A DNA stretch of 8,296 nucleotides from Blautia sp. (GTDB taxonomy: Bacteria > Bacillota > Clostridia > Lachnospirales > Lachnospiraceae). Location of the stretch: positions 1 to 8,296 of the forward strand of contig JAFOJB010000192.1 of the NCBI GenBank assembly GCA_017420455.1, given 5' to 3'. A model generated the notes under the pieces. That model was given only the letters and a program-made list of their open reading frames with translations. It ran no database searches and was not told the origin of the DNA. Position 1 is the first letter of the stretch, and each line of letters starts with the position of its first letter. Of this stretch, positions 1 to 7,100 are shown one piece after another. Both the position numbers and the translations under genes were made by a program.

Positions 1-17
1 AGATAGAAATCAAAGAA

Positions 18-57
18 GAACGCTTCCAGGTTTTATGCCTGAAAGCGTTCGTTTTTT
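18..57. terminator. Intrinsic terminator, probably bidirectional
   Basis: A 13-bp stem (18-30 with 38-50) has one C/A mismatch (26/42) and a 7-nt loop (31-37). On the plus strand it is followed directly by a run of six T (52-57), the classic form for a transcript entering from the left. Read on the minus strand, the same stem is followed by a weaker T-rich tail (TTCTTTGATTTCT), so it can also end the three-gene minus-strand operon whose last stop codon is at 182-180. This suggests that a plus-strand gene lies just left of the window and that transcription converges here. Confidence 0.85.
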
Positions 58-60
58 CAT

Positions 61-130
61 GACTTTTTACAGTTTATGGCTGGTCACTGATAACGTGATT
101 CCGGAACATACAAGTTCCAGCCTGTAAGTC
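61..130. other. Foldable non-coding segment downstream of the binding-protein gene
   Basis: GACTT (61-65) pairs with AAGTC (126-130), ACA (69-71) with TGT (123-125), and GGCTGG (78-83) with CCAGCC (117-122). Inside lies TCAC/GTGA (84-87, 95-98); GGAAC/GTTCC (103-107, 114-118) is an alternative pairing. The paired arms are interrupted by bulges and no T-run follows on either strand, so it is not a standard terminator. It would sit in the 3' untranslated region of the minus-strand operon transcript and could shield its 3' end. A small hairpin (168-172 with 176-180) also touches the stop codon. No gene is visible in 1-179. Confidence 0.35.
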
Positions 131-179
131 CTGATCATGTGAAAACCTGTGTTATGTACACGGAGGTACGGGTTTCCCG

Positions 180-1796
180 TTACGGAAGCATTTCCTCGTC
201 GCCGTAGATGGATTCCCATTTTGCCTGACGTTCGTCCATGATGGCCTGTCCGCCGGAGCCAAGATAATCTGCCATGGCGTTGTCAAATACGGAAGCGAAA
301 TCTTCAACGCTTGCGGAAACGGCGGTATCCAGAAGGATGTCCCTCTTGCTGTTCAGGGTCTCGGTCATGCCGTTTTCAGCCTCGATGGTGCCGCAGTTTG
401 CGTTCTTGCCTTCACGGGTATCAACCTTTGCGACAGCGTTAGCAGTCTCTACCAGGGCGGGGTCTACTTCCGCATAGCTGTAAGCGATGGAAAGAGCGGT
501 CTGCGCGTCGTCTACAAGGTGAAGTCCGTTGCAGGTAAGCGTGTAGTCAATGTTGAAGCCGGAATTCTGGATGGCGTCGCCTGTCGCGGCAATGATCTTC
601 ACTGCGCCGTCCTCGGTGAGCTCATGAGTCACGCCCTCTTCGCCGATCTGGAGATACTGCAGGTTTTCAGGTGTGCTGAGCCAGTCGAGATACAGAAGGC
701 AGGCCAGCGGCTCCTGGTTGGTGATGGGGAAGAAGACCTTACGGTCGATGGGGCCGGCGATCCATTTGGTATGGGTGCCGTTCCTGTCCTCAAAGGGATC
801 GATGGAAACATAGGCTGCATCCTCGCCTACCAGTCTCTGAAGGTTGGCCTGGATGGAATCGGTACCGTTTCTGTAAGGATAATCCCAGTTGTGGATGAAA
901 GCGCCTACATAACCGGCCTTCATCATATCATCCTCTGTGGTATCGCCTGCGGTATACAGAGCGAAATCCTTCCACATAAGGCCTTCATTGTACCATTTGT
1001 TCAGAAGCTCGATGGCATTGCGGACACCATTCTCGGTGAGCTTTCTGTCGTCAAATCCGTTTACATAGAATTCTTTGTCGGTCATCTCCGGATCCAGGAA
1101 GGATTCGATCAGGGTAGAAGCTCTCCAGCCTACATCATAGCTTACAGAGAAGGGGATCATCTTGTCTGCGTCGTCGCCAAGAAGAAGCTCGGCATTGTCG
1201 CGGAACGCGCAGAGCATGTTATAGAACTCTTCCTTGGTAGTGGGAGCTTCCATCTCCAGCTTCGCCAGCCAGTCCGCACGTACGAAGCAGTTGGTACGGT
1301 TCTGGTTTGCAAGCTTGGTCTCGATATCATACAGCTCGCCGGTGGAAGGATCCTTGTCCCAGTAAATATTGGTCTCGGTGAGCCAGTTCCACAGGTTGGG
1401 AAGATCGTCCTTGTAGGTCTCTACCAGATCGGCCATATCGATCACGCCGCCCATGGCAGAATAGGTCTTGATGGTAGGAAGGTCATAGGTAACGCAGAGA
1501 TCCGGCGCAGAACCGGCTGCCAGCAGGTTGTTGATCTGTTCTACCTCTGTCCATCTGGGAACGGCTACGAATTCCACTTCCACATTGTGGGCTTCCAGCA
1601 TACCTTCCTTGATGAAACGGGTATAATCGTTGTTGGTCACATCGGACCCGCCGTCGATCCCGCGGTCGTAGACTTCCACGGTGATGTGCTTTGTCTCTTC
1701 AAATTTTCCGTCAACCAGTTCGGAAGCATTTGCGGACAACGCAAACGATGCCGTAAGGGCGGCAGCTAACGTGACATAGAGAATCTGCTTTTTCAT
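180..1796 (-). CDS. Extracellular solute-binding protein of a CUT1 oligosaccharide ABC importer
   Basis: This 538-residue protein should capture an oligosaccharide outside the membrane and hand it to the two permeases encoded just upstream. Residues 1-24 form an export signal: MKKQ, a hydrophobic core rich in Ala and Leu, then an Ala-Asn-Ala cleavage site before Ser25. The mature part looks like an SBP_bac_1 protein of the large LplA/LipO class (about 500-560 residues), with the early Leu-Ala-Ala-Gly-Ser-Ala-Pro-Asp segment typical of family 1 binding proteins and many Trp and Tyr residues that could stack on sugars. The start is set by AAGGAGG (1810-1804), 7 nt before the ATG. Oddly, the signal has no lipobox cysteine, although Gram-positive binding proteins are usually lipoproteins. 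It is the last gene of the operon. The ligand is inferred from the neighbouring GH67 gene to be an aldouronate or other xylo-oligosaccharide; the family call is firm, the ligand is not. Confidence 0.9.
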   Translation of the reverse strand: MKKQILYVTLAAALTASFALSANASELVDGKFEETKHITVEVYDRGIDGGSDVTNNDYTRFIKEGMLEAHNVEVEFVAVPRWTEVEQINNLLAAGSAPDLCVTYDLPTIKTYSAMGGVIDMADLVETYKDDLPNLWNWLTETNIYWDKDPSTGELYDIETKLANQNRTNCFVRADWLAKLEMEAPTTKEEFYNMLCAFRDNAELLLGDDADKMIPFSVSYDVGWRASTLIESFLDPEMTDKEFYVNGFDDRKLTENGVRNAIELLNKWYNEGLMWKDFALYTAGDTTEDDMMKAGYVGAFIHNWDYPYRNGTDSIQANLQRLVGEDAAYVSIDPFEDRNGTHTKWIAGPIDRKVFFPITNQEPLACLLYLDWLSTPENLQYLQIGEEGVTHELTEDGAVKIIAATGDAIQNSGFNIDYTLTCNGLHLVDDAQTALSIAYSYAEVDPALVETANAVAKVDTREGKNANCGTIEAENGMTETLNSKRDILLDTAVSASVEDFASVFDNAMADYLGSGGQAIMDERQAKWESIYGDEEMLP

Positions 1797-1827
1797 AGAG
1801 GTTCCTCCTTTTGAATAATGTTTGTAT

Positions 1828-1904
1828 AAAAGCTTTCGGGCTCTTCCATCAGGAAGGACGAAAGGCTTTTTCAGGTAAGTAAAAAAGTGACATTCTGAAA
1901 AACC
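1828..1904 (-). promoter_or_regulatory. Two overlapping alternative hairpins between permease and binding-protein genes
   Basis: In minus-strand reading order, the first hairpin pairs TTTTTCAG (from CTGAAAAA, 1895-1902) with CTGAAAAA (from TTTTTCAG, 1867-1874), with an extra GG/CC pair beyond a bulge. The second pairs the 1859-1870 segment (plus strand CGAAAGGCTTTT) with 1828-1838 (AAAAGCTTTCG), one G bulged, with an inner CTTCC/GGAAG stem (1843-1847, 1852-1856). They share 1864-1870, so they cannot both form fully. The second ends in only four T, so it is a weak terminator at best. Such elements between permease and binding-protein genes often set unequal expression; that role here is an inference. 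Confidence 0.4.
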
Positions 1905-1911
1905 GGAAGGA

Positions 1912-2781
1912 TCATTCCTTCACAGCTCCTACCATGACCCCGTGGATAAAGTATTTCTGGAGCCACGGATAAATGCACAGGATCGGGATGGTGGAAAACA
2001 TGACGATCGCCATTTTCAGCGATTCCGTAAGTCCCGGTGCGGAAAAGCCCTCCTGGGTGGCCACCTCGACGCTGTTGATATTGTTCAGAATATTGTACAG
2101 AAGAAGCTGCAGCGGGTACAGCTTGCTGTTGCTGATATACATGAGGGCGTCGGAATATCCGTTCCAGCGGCCTACTGCGTAGAACAGGGCCAGGGTCGCG
2201 AAGACCGGTTTGGAAAGAGGAACATAAATGCTCCGGAGGATCGTGAAATGGCTTGCGCCATCGATCTGAGCCGACTCCCGCAGGGAATCCGGGATTCCGT
2301 AGAAAAAGCTTCGCATGATGATCATGTTGTACACCGACAATGCGCCAGGCAGCAGGAGAACCAGGGGCTGGTCCAGAAGCTTCAGGCTTTTCATCAGCAG
2401 GTAGTTCGGAATGGTTCCCGCGTTGAAGAACATGGTGATGATGATAATGATATTGATCAGTCTCCGTCCCTTCAGCTCCTTGAAGATCAGCGGATAGGCG
2501 CAGATGGTGGTCATGAACAGACAGATCAGAGTCTCCGCGATGGTCAGGAATACTGTCCAGAAGAAGGCGCGGATATATTTGGCGTCCTTCAGGACCAGTG
2601 TATAGGCATCCAGATTGAAGCCCTTCGGGATCAGGTATACCTCATGCTTTACCAGGGCGTCTGTGGAGCTCACCGAGCGGGCCAGAAGGTTCAGCATGGG
2701 AATCAGACAGATGGCACAGATGATCAGGCAGATGATCACAAGGACAACATTGCCGGCATTTTTATTTTTTCCTGTATTCAT
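1912..2781 (-). CDS. ytcP: CUT1 ABC transporter permease, YtcP/LplC type (MalG-like)
   Basis: This 289-residue inner-membrane permease pairs with the LplB-type partner encoded upstream to form the sugar channel. Visible hydrophobic segments lie near residues 11-33, 72-98, 108-130, 138-157, 192-205 and 256-272. The cytoplasmic loop that contacts the ATPase is at about 169-190 (Glu-Ser-Ala-Gln-Ile-Asp-Gly-Ala, then Val-Pro-Leu-Ser), the EAA motif of this superfamily. The C-terminus (Tyr-Pro-Trp-Leu-Gln-Lys-Tyr-Phe followed by Gly-Val-Met-Val-Gly-Ala-Val-Lys) is characteristic of YtcP/LplC proteins. The start lies 12 nt after the upstream stop codon, and the GGGGGTGA ribosome binding site abuts that stop, so the two permeases are probably translated in a coupled way. 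No ATPase gene is nearby; importers of this class commonly share an MsmX/MsmK-type ATPase encoded elsewhere. Confidence 0.93.
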   Translation of the reverse strand: MNTGKNKNAGNVVLVIICLIICAICLIPMLNLLARSVSSTDALVKHEVYLIPKGFNLDAYTLVLKDAKYIRAFFWTVFLTIAETLICLFMTTICAYPLIFKELKGRRLINIIIIITMFFNAGTIPNYLLMKSLKLLDQPLVLLLPGALSVYNMIIMRSFFYGIPDSLRESAQIDGASHFTILRSIYVPLSKPVFATLALFYAVGRWNGYSDALMYISNSKLYPLQLLLYNILNNINSVEVATQEGFSAPGLTESLKMAIVMFSTIPILCIYPWLQKYFIHGVMVGAVKE

Positions 2782-2793
2782 ACACTCACCCCC

Positions 2794-3762
2794 TTACCAG
2801 ATTCCGCGCTCGCCAAGCTTGCGCGACAGCCAGTTGGCTCCAAGCAGGAAGAATACGCCGACCACCGACTGGAAGAAGCCTACGGCTGTAGTCAGTGAGA
2901 ACTGAAGCCCCTTGATACCACGCCGGTAGACATAGGTGGAAAGAACGTTGGCCCAGTCCATGACCAGGTTGTTCTGGAGGGCATAGGGACGGTCGAAATT
3001 GCTTCCCAGGATGTTTCCGATGGCCATAATGAGAAGAATGACGATGGTGGGCTTGATGCCGGGCAGAGTGATATGCCAGATTTTGGCGAAGCGTCCGGCG
3101 CCATCCACGGAGGCGGCTTCGTACAGCTCCCGGTTGATGCCGGCGATGGCCGCCAGGTACACAATGGAGTTCCAGCCAAAGCTTTGCCAGACCCCCAGGA
3201 ATATGTAGGTCCAGACCCAGTGATGGGACTCATTCAGGAAGGGAACGGCCTCTCCGCCCAGGTTGGTGATGATATTGTTGATCAGACCGGTGCTTGGCGC
3301 GAAAAGCTGAAGAGCCAGACCATAGATGATGACCCAGGAAAGAAAGTGGGGCATATAGGCGACGGTCTGTGTAAATTTCTTGAATTTGACGAAGGGAAGC
3401 TCATTCAGGATGATCGCGAAGATAATAGGAATCGGGAAGCCGATTATCAGATCCAGGAGATTCAGAACAACGGTATTTCGCAGCGCATTCCGGAAATCTC
3501 TGTCGGAGAACGCCTGGATAAAGTACTGAAATCCATGATTAGCCGCAAGAGGCATTTCCCAGAGCTTTTGTACGATGCTGTATTTCTTGAAGGCGATCTG
3601 GATATACAGCATCGGGATATATTTGAAGATCAGCAGGTACAGCATGGGAATGCCAAGCAGCAGATAAAGCTGCCAGTAACGGCGCATGTAAGCACCGAAG
3701 CCCATTTTACCGGCAGAAGCCTTTTTAACGGCTTTCCGTGAAACGGCTTTGTCAGAAGACAT
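2794..3762 (-). CDS. lplB: CUT1 ABC transporter permease, LplB type (MalF-like)
   Basis: First gene of the minus-strand operon: a 322-residue permease that forms the import channel with the YtcP-type protein. After a basic, soluble N-terminus (residues 1-28) there are hydrophobic segments near 30-55, 97-120, 133-155, 183-207, 238-253 and 288-310. The EAA loop is clear at about 215-235 (Glu-Ala-Ala-Ser-Val-Asp-Gly-Ala-Gly, ending Ile-Thr-Leu-Pro-Gly). Length and the Tyr-Trp-Gln-Leu-Tyr-Leu-Leu segment before the first helix match the LplB family. The reading frame stays open to a GTG at 3828, but the ATG at 3762 is preferred because a GAGAGGAG ribosome binding site stands 7 nt upstream and the extra 22 residues are not typical of the family. 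Its presence beside GH67 suggests import of acidic xylo-oligosaccharides; that is inference. Confidence 0.93.
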   Translation of the reverse strand: MSSDKAVSRKAVKKASAGKMGFGAYMRRYWQLYLLLGIPMLYLLIFKYIPMLYIQIAFKKYSIVQKLWEMPLAANHGFQYFIQAFSDRDFRNALRNTVVLNLLDLIIGFPIPIIFAIILNELPFVKFKKFTQTVAYMPHFLSWVIIYGLALQLFAPSTGLINNIITNLGGEAVPFLNESHHWVWTYIFLGVWQSFGWNSIVYLAAIAGINRELYEAASVDGAGRFAKIWHITLPGIKPTIVILLIMAIGNILGSNFDRPYALQNNLVMDWANVLSTYVYRRGIKGLQFSLTTAVGFFQSVVGVFFLLGANWLSRKLGERGIW

Positions 3763-3769
3763 AAAAACA

Positions 3770-3778
3770 CTCCTCTCT
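3770..3778 (-). promoter_or_regulatory. Ribosome binding site deciding the lplB start
   Basis: On the minus strand AGAGAGGAG precedes the ATG at 3762 by 7 nt. No comparable site precedes the upstream in-frame GTG at 3828, so the shorter reading is chosen. Confidence 0.75.
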
Positions 3779-3864
3779 ACGCATGGTTTTTTGTAGGTTA
3801 TGCACTGCTTACTTCTCCAGTTTACCACAAAACAGTTGGAAAATCCTGCCTAATTTTTGCTTTT

Positions 3865-3894
3865 ATTTTATTGATTCTTGCCAAAACAGGAAAA
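3865..3894 (-). promoter_or_regulatory. Weak candidate promoter for the transporter operon
   Basis: On the minus strand TTTTCC (3894-3889) and TAAAAT (3870-3865) are separated by 18 nt within an AT-rich tract. The -35 match to TTGACA is poor. An alternative -35, TTGGCA, lies in the same tract but lacks a good -10 at the right distance. The promoter is probably in this stretch, but its exact position is uncertain. Confidence 0.3.
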
Positions 3895-3918
3895 TAACTG
3901 GATAGCGGCGCAGGTTTG

Positions 3919-3946
3919 TTGTAAGATGGTGTGAGGAGCGTATAAC
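3919..3946 (+). promoter_or_regulatory. Candidate sigma-A type promoter for the GH2-GH67 operon
   Basis: TTGTAA (3919-3924, four of six consensus bases) and TATAAC (3941-3946, five of six) are separated by 16 nt. Transcription would begin near 3953 and give a leader of about 150 nt before the GH2 start. A weaker alternative is TTGATT (3871-3876) with AATAAC (3893-3898), also 16 nt apart. The -10 hexamer overlaps one copy of the putative operator heptamer. Confidence 0.45.
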
Positions 3947-3954
3947 CTGAAGAT

Positions 3955-4047
3955 CCGCCGGAAAATCCCGTGCAGAATGCACAGGTTATTATGCGCGGTA
4001 AAGCCGCCGGACGTACACCGTGCCAGCACAGGCGCACACCTGGCGGC
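3955..4047 (+). ncRNA. Structured leader of the GH2 transcript
   Basis: GCCGCCGG (4003-4010) can pair with CTGGCGGC (4040-4047) in an 8-bp stem with one G-T wobble. A second CCGCCGG (3955-3961) could compete for the same partner. Smaller hairpins are GTGCA/TGCAC (3970-3974, 3978-3982) and GTGC/GCAC (4020-4023, 4026-4029). No T-run follows, so it is not a terminator, and it does not cover the GH2 ribosome binding site at 4092-4097. I do not recognise it as a known riboswitch class. Confidence 0.3.
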
Positions 4048-4107
4048 GAACGGTCATCGATGGACGTGCACTGGATTACAACAATGTGCAGAAAGGAAAC
4101 GATATGA
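3991..4107 (+). CDS. Possible 38-codon upstream ORF overlapping the GH2 start
   Basis: ATG at 3991 opens a 38-residue frame that stops at TGA 4105-4107, overlapping the GH2 start codon as ATGA. The product would be basic and rich in Arg, Gly and Thr, starting Met-Arg-Gly-Lys-Ala-Ala-Gly-Arg, with no recognisable domain, membrane segment or signal. Upstream there is only a weak CACAGG at 3980-3985 as ribosome binding site. An ATGA junction is the usual form for translational coupling, so the frame could tune GH2 translation. An open frame of this length could also arise by chance, and it overlaps foldable leader sequence. Treat as tentative. Confidence 0.2.
   Translation: MRGKAAGRTPCQHRRTPGGERSSMDVHWITTMCRKETI
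4092..4097 (+). promoter_or_regulatory. Ribosome binding site deciding the GH2 start
   Basis: AAAGGA stands 6 nt before the ATG at 4104. The frame is open upstream to 4020, but the 28 extra residues do not resemble a GH2 N-terminus, whereas the reading from 4104 begins with the family-like Asn-Asp-Gly-Trp-Ser-Phe segment. Confidence 0.7.
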
Positions 4108-7100
4108 GGCTGGAATGGAATGACGGATGGTCATTTGTGAAGCTTTCTTATGGCAGCAGCTATGACAGTATGAAAGCGGCGGAAAAGAGAAGGGTCTTTC
4201 TTCCCCACGACTGGATGATCGAGGATGCGGATCATTTTTATGAGGACGCGGACGGCTGGTATGTAAAGTCATTTGAAAACAGGGAAGAGTGGCAGGGAAA
4301 GACATTGATCCTCTGTTTCGACGGGGTGTATATGGATGCAGAGATCCTGCTGGACGGGAAGGTGCTGGGAATCCACAGGTACGGATATACGGCTTTCCAG
4401 ATCCGGCTTCCGGATGCGCTTACGCCGGGAATGCATGAGATCGCGGTTCATGTAAGGAGCCGGAACCCGAATTCCCGGTGGTACGCCGGAGCCGGAATCT
4501 ACCGTGATGTGACCCTGCTCATCCTGCCGCAGGTCCATCTGGTGCCGGATGGCATCCGGACAGCCACCAGGCGGGAAAAAGATGGCTGGATGCTGGATAT
4601 TTCCGCCGAGGTAAAGAAGGAAGCGGGCGGAAAGGACCCGGAAGAACAATACAGGCTGACGGCGGTTCTTCTGGATCAGGATGGCGCAGCGCTGTCTTCT
4701 GCAGCTGCGTTCTGTGACTTTCAGGGCTGTGATACCTGCACAGTCTCCTGCTCTGTGTATGCCGGGAAGATCCGTCCCTGGTCGGTCACGGATCCATCCC
4801 TGTATCCTCTGGCCTTATGGCTGGAAGAAACGGAGAATCCTGAGAAAAAAGAGTGCGCAGGTGCATCAGAATGCGCACCGGAAACAGATGGCGCGGAAAA
4901 TGTACAGGGCAGAAGAGGCAGCAGGAGACCTGGATCAGAAAATCTGACGGCGGCTGCAGGCAGGAATTCCGGGAAGGAATTTCCGTGTTCGGACAATGAT
5001 CTTCTCCGGCTGAATATAGGTTTTCGTACCACGGAATTTACCACAGACAAAGGCTTTTTCCTGAATGGGGAACACATAAAGCTGCACGGCGTATGTCTTC
5101 ACCACGATCTTGGCGCACTGGGAGCGGCGTTTTACGAGAAAGCGGCAGAGAGGCAGCTTCTTCTGATGAAGGAGATGGGGGCGAACGCGGTCCGGACGTC
5201 CCACAACCCGCCTGCACGGAAATTCCTGGATCTCTGCGACAGACTGGGCTTTCTGGTGGTGGACGAGCTGCTCGATATGTGGGAACTGCCAAAGACCACC
5301 TATGACAACGCCCGTTTTTTCCCGGAGACCTGGAGGGAGGATGTGGCGTCCTGGGTCCGCCGGGACCGCACTCACGCCTGCGTGATCCTCTGGTCCATCG
5401 GTAACGAGATCGCGGATATGAATGTATCGGAAAAGGGGAAAGAATGGACACGTCTCCTTATGGAGGAGGTGCGCCGCCACGACAGGACACAGGCCCAGGT
5501 GACCTTCGGCAGCAATTATATGCCCTGGGAAGGCGCCCAGGGATGCGCGGAAGTGATTAAGCTTCCGGGCTATAACTATGGAGAGAAATACTATCAGCAG
5601 CACCATGAGGCACACCCCGACTGGGTGATCTACGGAAGCGAAACGGGATCTCTGCTGCAGAGCCGGGGAATCTACCATTTCCCCATGGAGGAAGGGATCC
5701 TCTCCGACGAGGACCTTCAGTGCTCCGCCCTTCTGAACAGCCGTACCAGCTGGGGAACCCAGGATCTCAGAAGGATGCTTCTTCAGGATCTGGAGACACC
5801 CTGGTCCCTGGGCCAGTTTATCTGGTCGGGGACCGATTACATTGGAGAGCCTACGCCCTATCACACCAGAAGCTGTTATTTCGGCCAGGCAGATACGGCC
5901 GGGTTCCCGAAGGACAGCTACTATTTCTATCAGTCCATGTGGACAGAAAGACCCATGCTGCACATCGGCTGCTATTGGGACTGGAACGAAGGACAGCTCA
6001 TCGATGTTCCCGTCATGACCAACCAGGCGGAAGCAGAGCTCTTCCTGAACGGACGCTCTCTGGGAAGAAAAACCTGCAGCCGTCGTTCTCCGGAGGAATG
6101 CCTTCCTGTGTGGAAGGTACCTTACGAAAAAGGGACTCTCCTGGCCAGAGCGTACGATGAGGAAGGAAGGCTGGTGTGCGAGGAGGAAGCCCGTTCCTTC
6201 GGAGAAGGAAAAACAATCTGTCTTTCCGTGAAGGAGGAAAGCCTTACGGCAGGCAGTCATGACATGGCCTTTATCACGGTGACCGTGAAGGACGAAGAAG
6301 GCCGCCAGGTAGAAAACGCTGTTGACCGGATTCATGTGAAGGTTGCGGGGCCTGGGGTGCTGCTGGGAATGGATAATGGGGACAGTACCGACGCGGACGG
6401 TTACCAGGTGACCAGCCGCCGTCTGTTCTCCGGAAAGCTGCTCCTGATCGTGGGAGCAAAGGAAGAGGAAGGAACCATCTGTGTCCAGGCGGAGGGAAAA
6501 GGGCTGAAAAGCGCACAGGTTCAGATACCGGTCCTGAAAAAAGCGGCATCCTGCCGTGACTTCGAAGAACGCTTCACGATCAGCTGCCGGGAGGTGTCCG
6601 CGCAGGATCCGGAGCGCACCTTTGTAAGGCGGATCGACCTGAAGGCACTGGACGGTGCGCTGCTGACTCCGGAACATCCTTCTGCCAGGTTCGCGGTCAG
6701 GGTCCTTCCCGAAAGGGCTGAGGATCCGGAAGGACTTACCTTCCGGATCCTGAATTCGAAGGGAGTGGAGGTGCCCATCGCAGAAGGCGTCTATTCACCG
6801 GAAGAGGGGATCTTCACCGTAACGGCGAAGGGCGACGGAGCCTTTTATCTCCGGGCAGGAGCCAGAAACGGATATCCCTTCTGCAGGACCCTGTCTTCCC
6901 TGGAGCTGACGGCAAAGGGCTTCGGCTCTGCGGTTCTGGACCCCTATCATTTTATTTCAGCCTCTCTCTATTCAGACAGTGAAGGAGAGGTGACGGCAGG
7001 GAATGAACACGGCGTTTCCTTCTCCCGGGATGGCTTCAGCGCTGTGGGTTTCCCGGATATTGATTTCGGAAAGGCAGGATCGGACGAGATCACGATCCCG

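Larger units (their letters stand above)
3795..3989. repeat. Three copies of AGGTTAT/ATAACCT, putative operator
   Basis: AGGTTAT occurs at 3795-3801 and 3983-3989 on the plus strand, and its complement ATAACCT at 3942-3948. The second and third copies form an 8-bp inverted repeat (ATAACCTG at 3942-3949, CAGGTTAT at 3982-3989). Their centres are 41 bp apart, close to four helical turns, and the first and second are 147 bp apart, close to fourteen turns. The middle copy overlaps the candidate plus-strand -10. This geometry fits a regulator binding one face of the DNA, possibly with looping, but no regulator is encoded in the window and the role is inferred. Confidence 0.4.
3763..4103. promoter_or_regulatory. 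Divergent control region between transporter and glycosidase operons
   Basis: These 341 bp separate the two operons and hold no long gene. The left part (about 3840-3900) is AT-rich and the right part (about 3950-4060) is GC-rich and foldable. It contains candidate promoters for both strands, three copies of AGGTTAT/ATAACCT and a possible small ORF, listed separately. I saw no convincing catabolite-responsive (cre) element and no recognised riboswitch. Because both operons start here, one regulator could control uptake and breakdown together. Confidence 0.8.

Noticed and set aside
168..182. Small perfect hairpin over the binding-protein stop codon as a terminator
   Set aside because: The stem is only 5 bp with a 3-nt loop and no T-run follows on the minus strand; the 18-50 hairpin is a far better terminator.
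519..1769. A 416-codon plus-strand open frame opposite the binding-protein gene
   Set aside because: It lies wholly antisense to a gene with a clear signal peptide, ribosome binding site and family features, and its own translation resembles no family.
1942..2898. A 318-codon plus-strand frame over the two permease genes
   Set aside because: It crosses the junction of two well-defined genes on the other strand and its Gln/Asp/His-rich translation is typical of an antisense shadow.
180..3762. Missing ATP-binding subunit and binding-protein gene placed last, considered as a sign of a broken operon
   Set aside because: CUT1 importers of this type usually share an ATPase encoded elsewhere, and binding-protein position varies between such operons.
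3763..3828. Extended start of the LplB-type permease at the GTG at 3828
   Set aside because: There is no ribosome binding site before the GTG, while a good one precedes the ATG at 3762, and the extra residues are not typical of the family.
3763..4103. Cobalamin or other known riboswitch, or a cre site, in the control region
   Set aside because: I could find no B12-box-like sequence, no other known riboswitch core and no good match to the cre consensus.
4935..6677. A 580-codon minus-strand open frame opposite GH2
   Set aside because: It covers the GH2 catalytic barrel in antisense, has no family features and is explained by the codon bias of the real gene.
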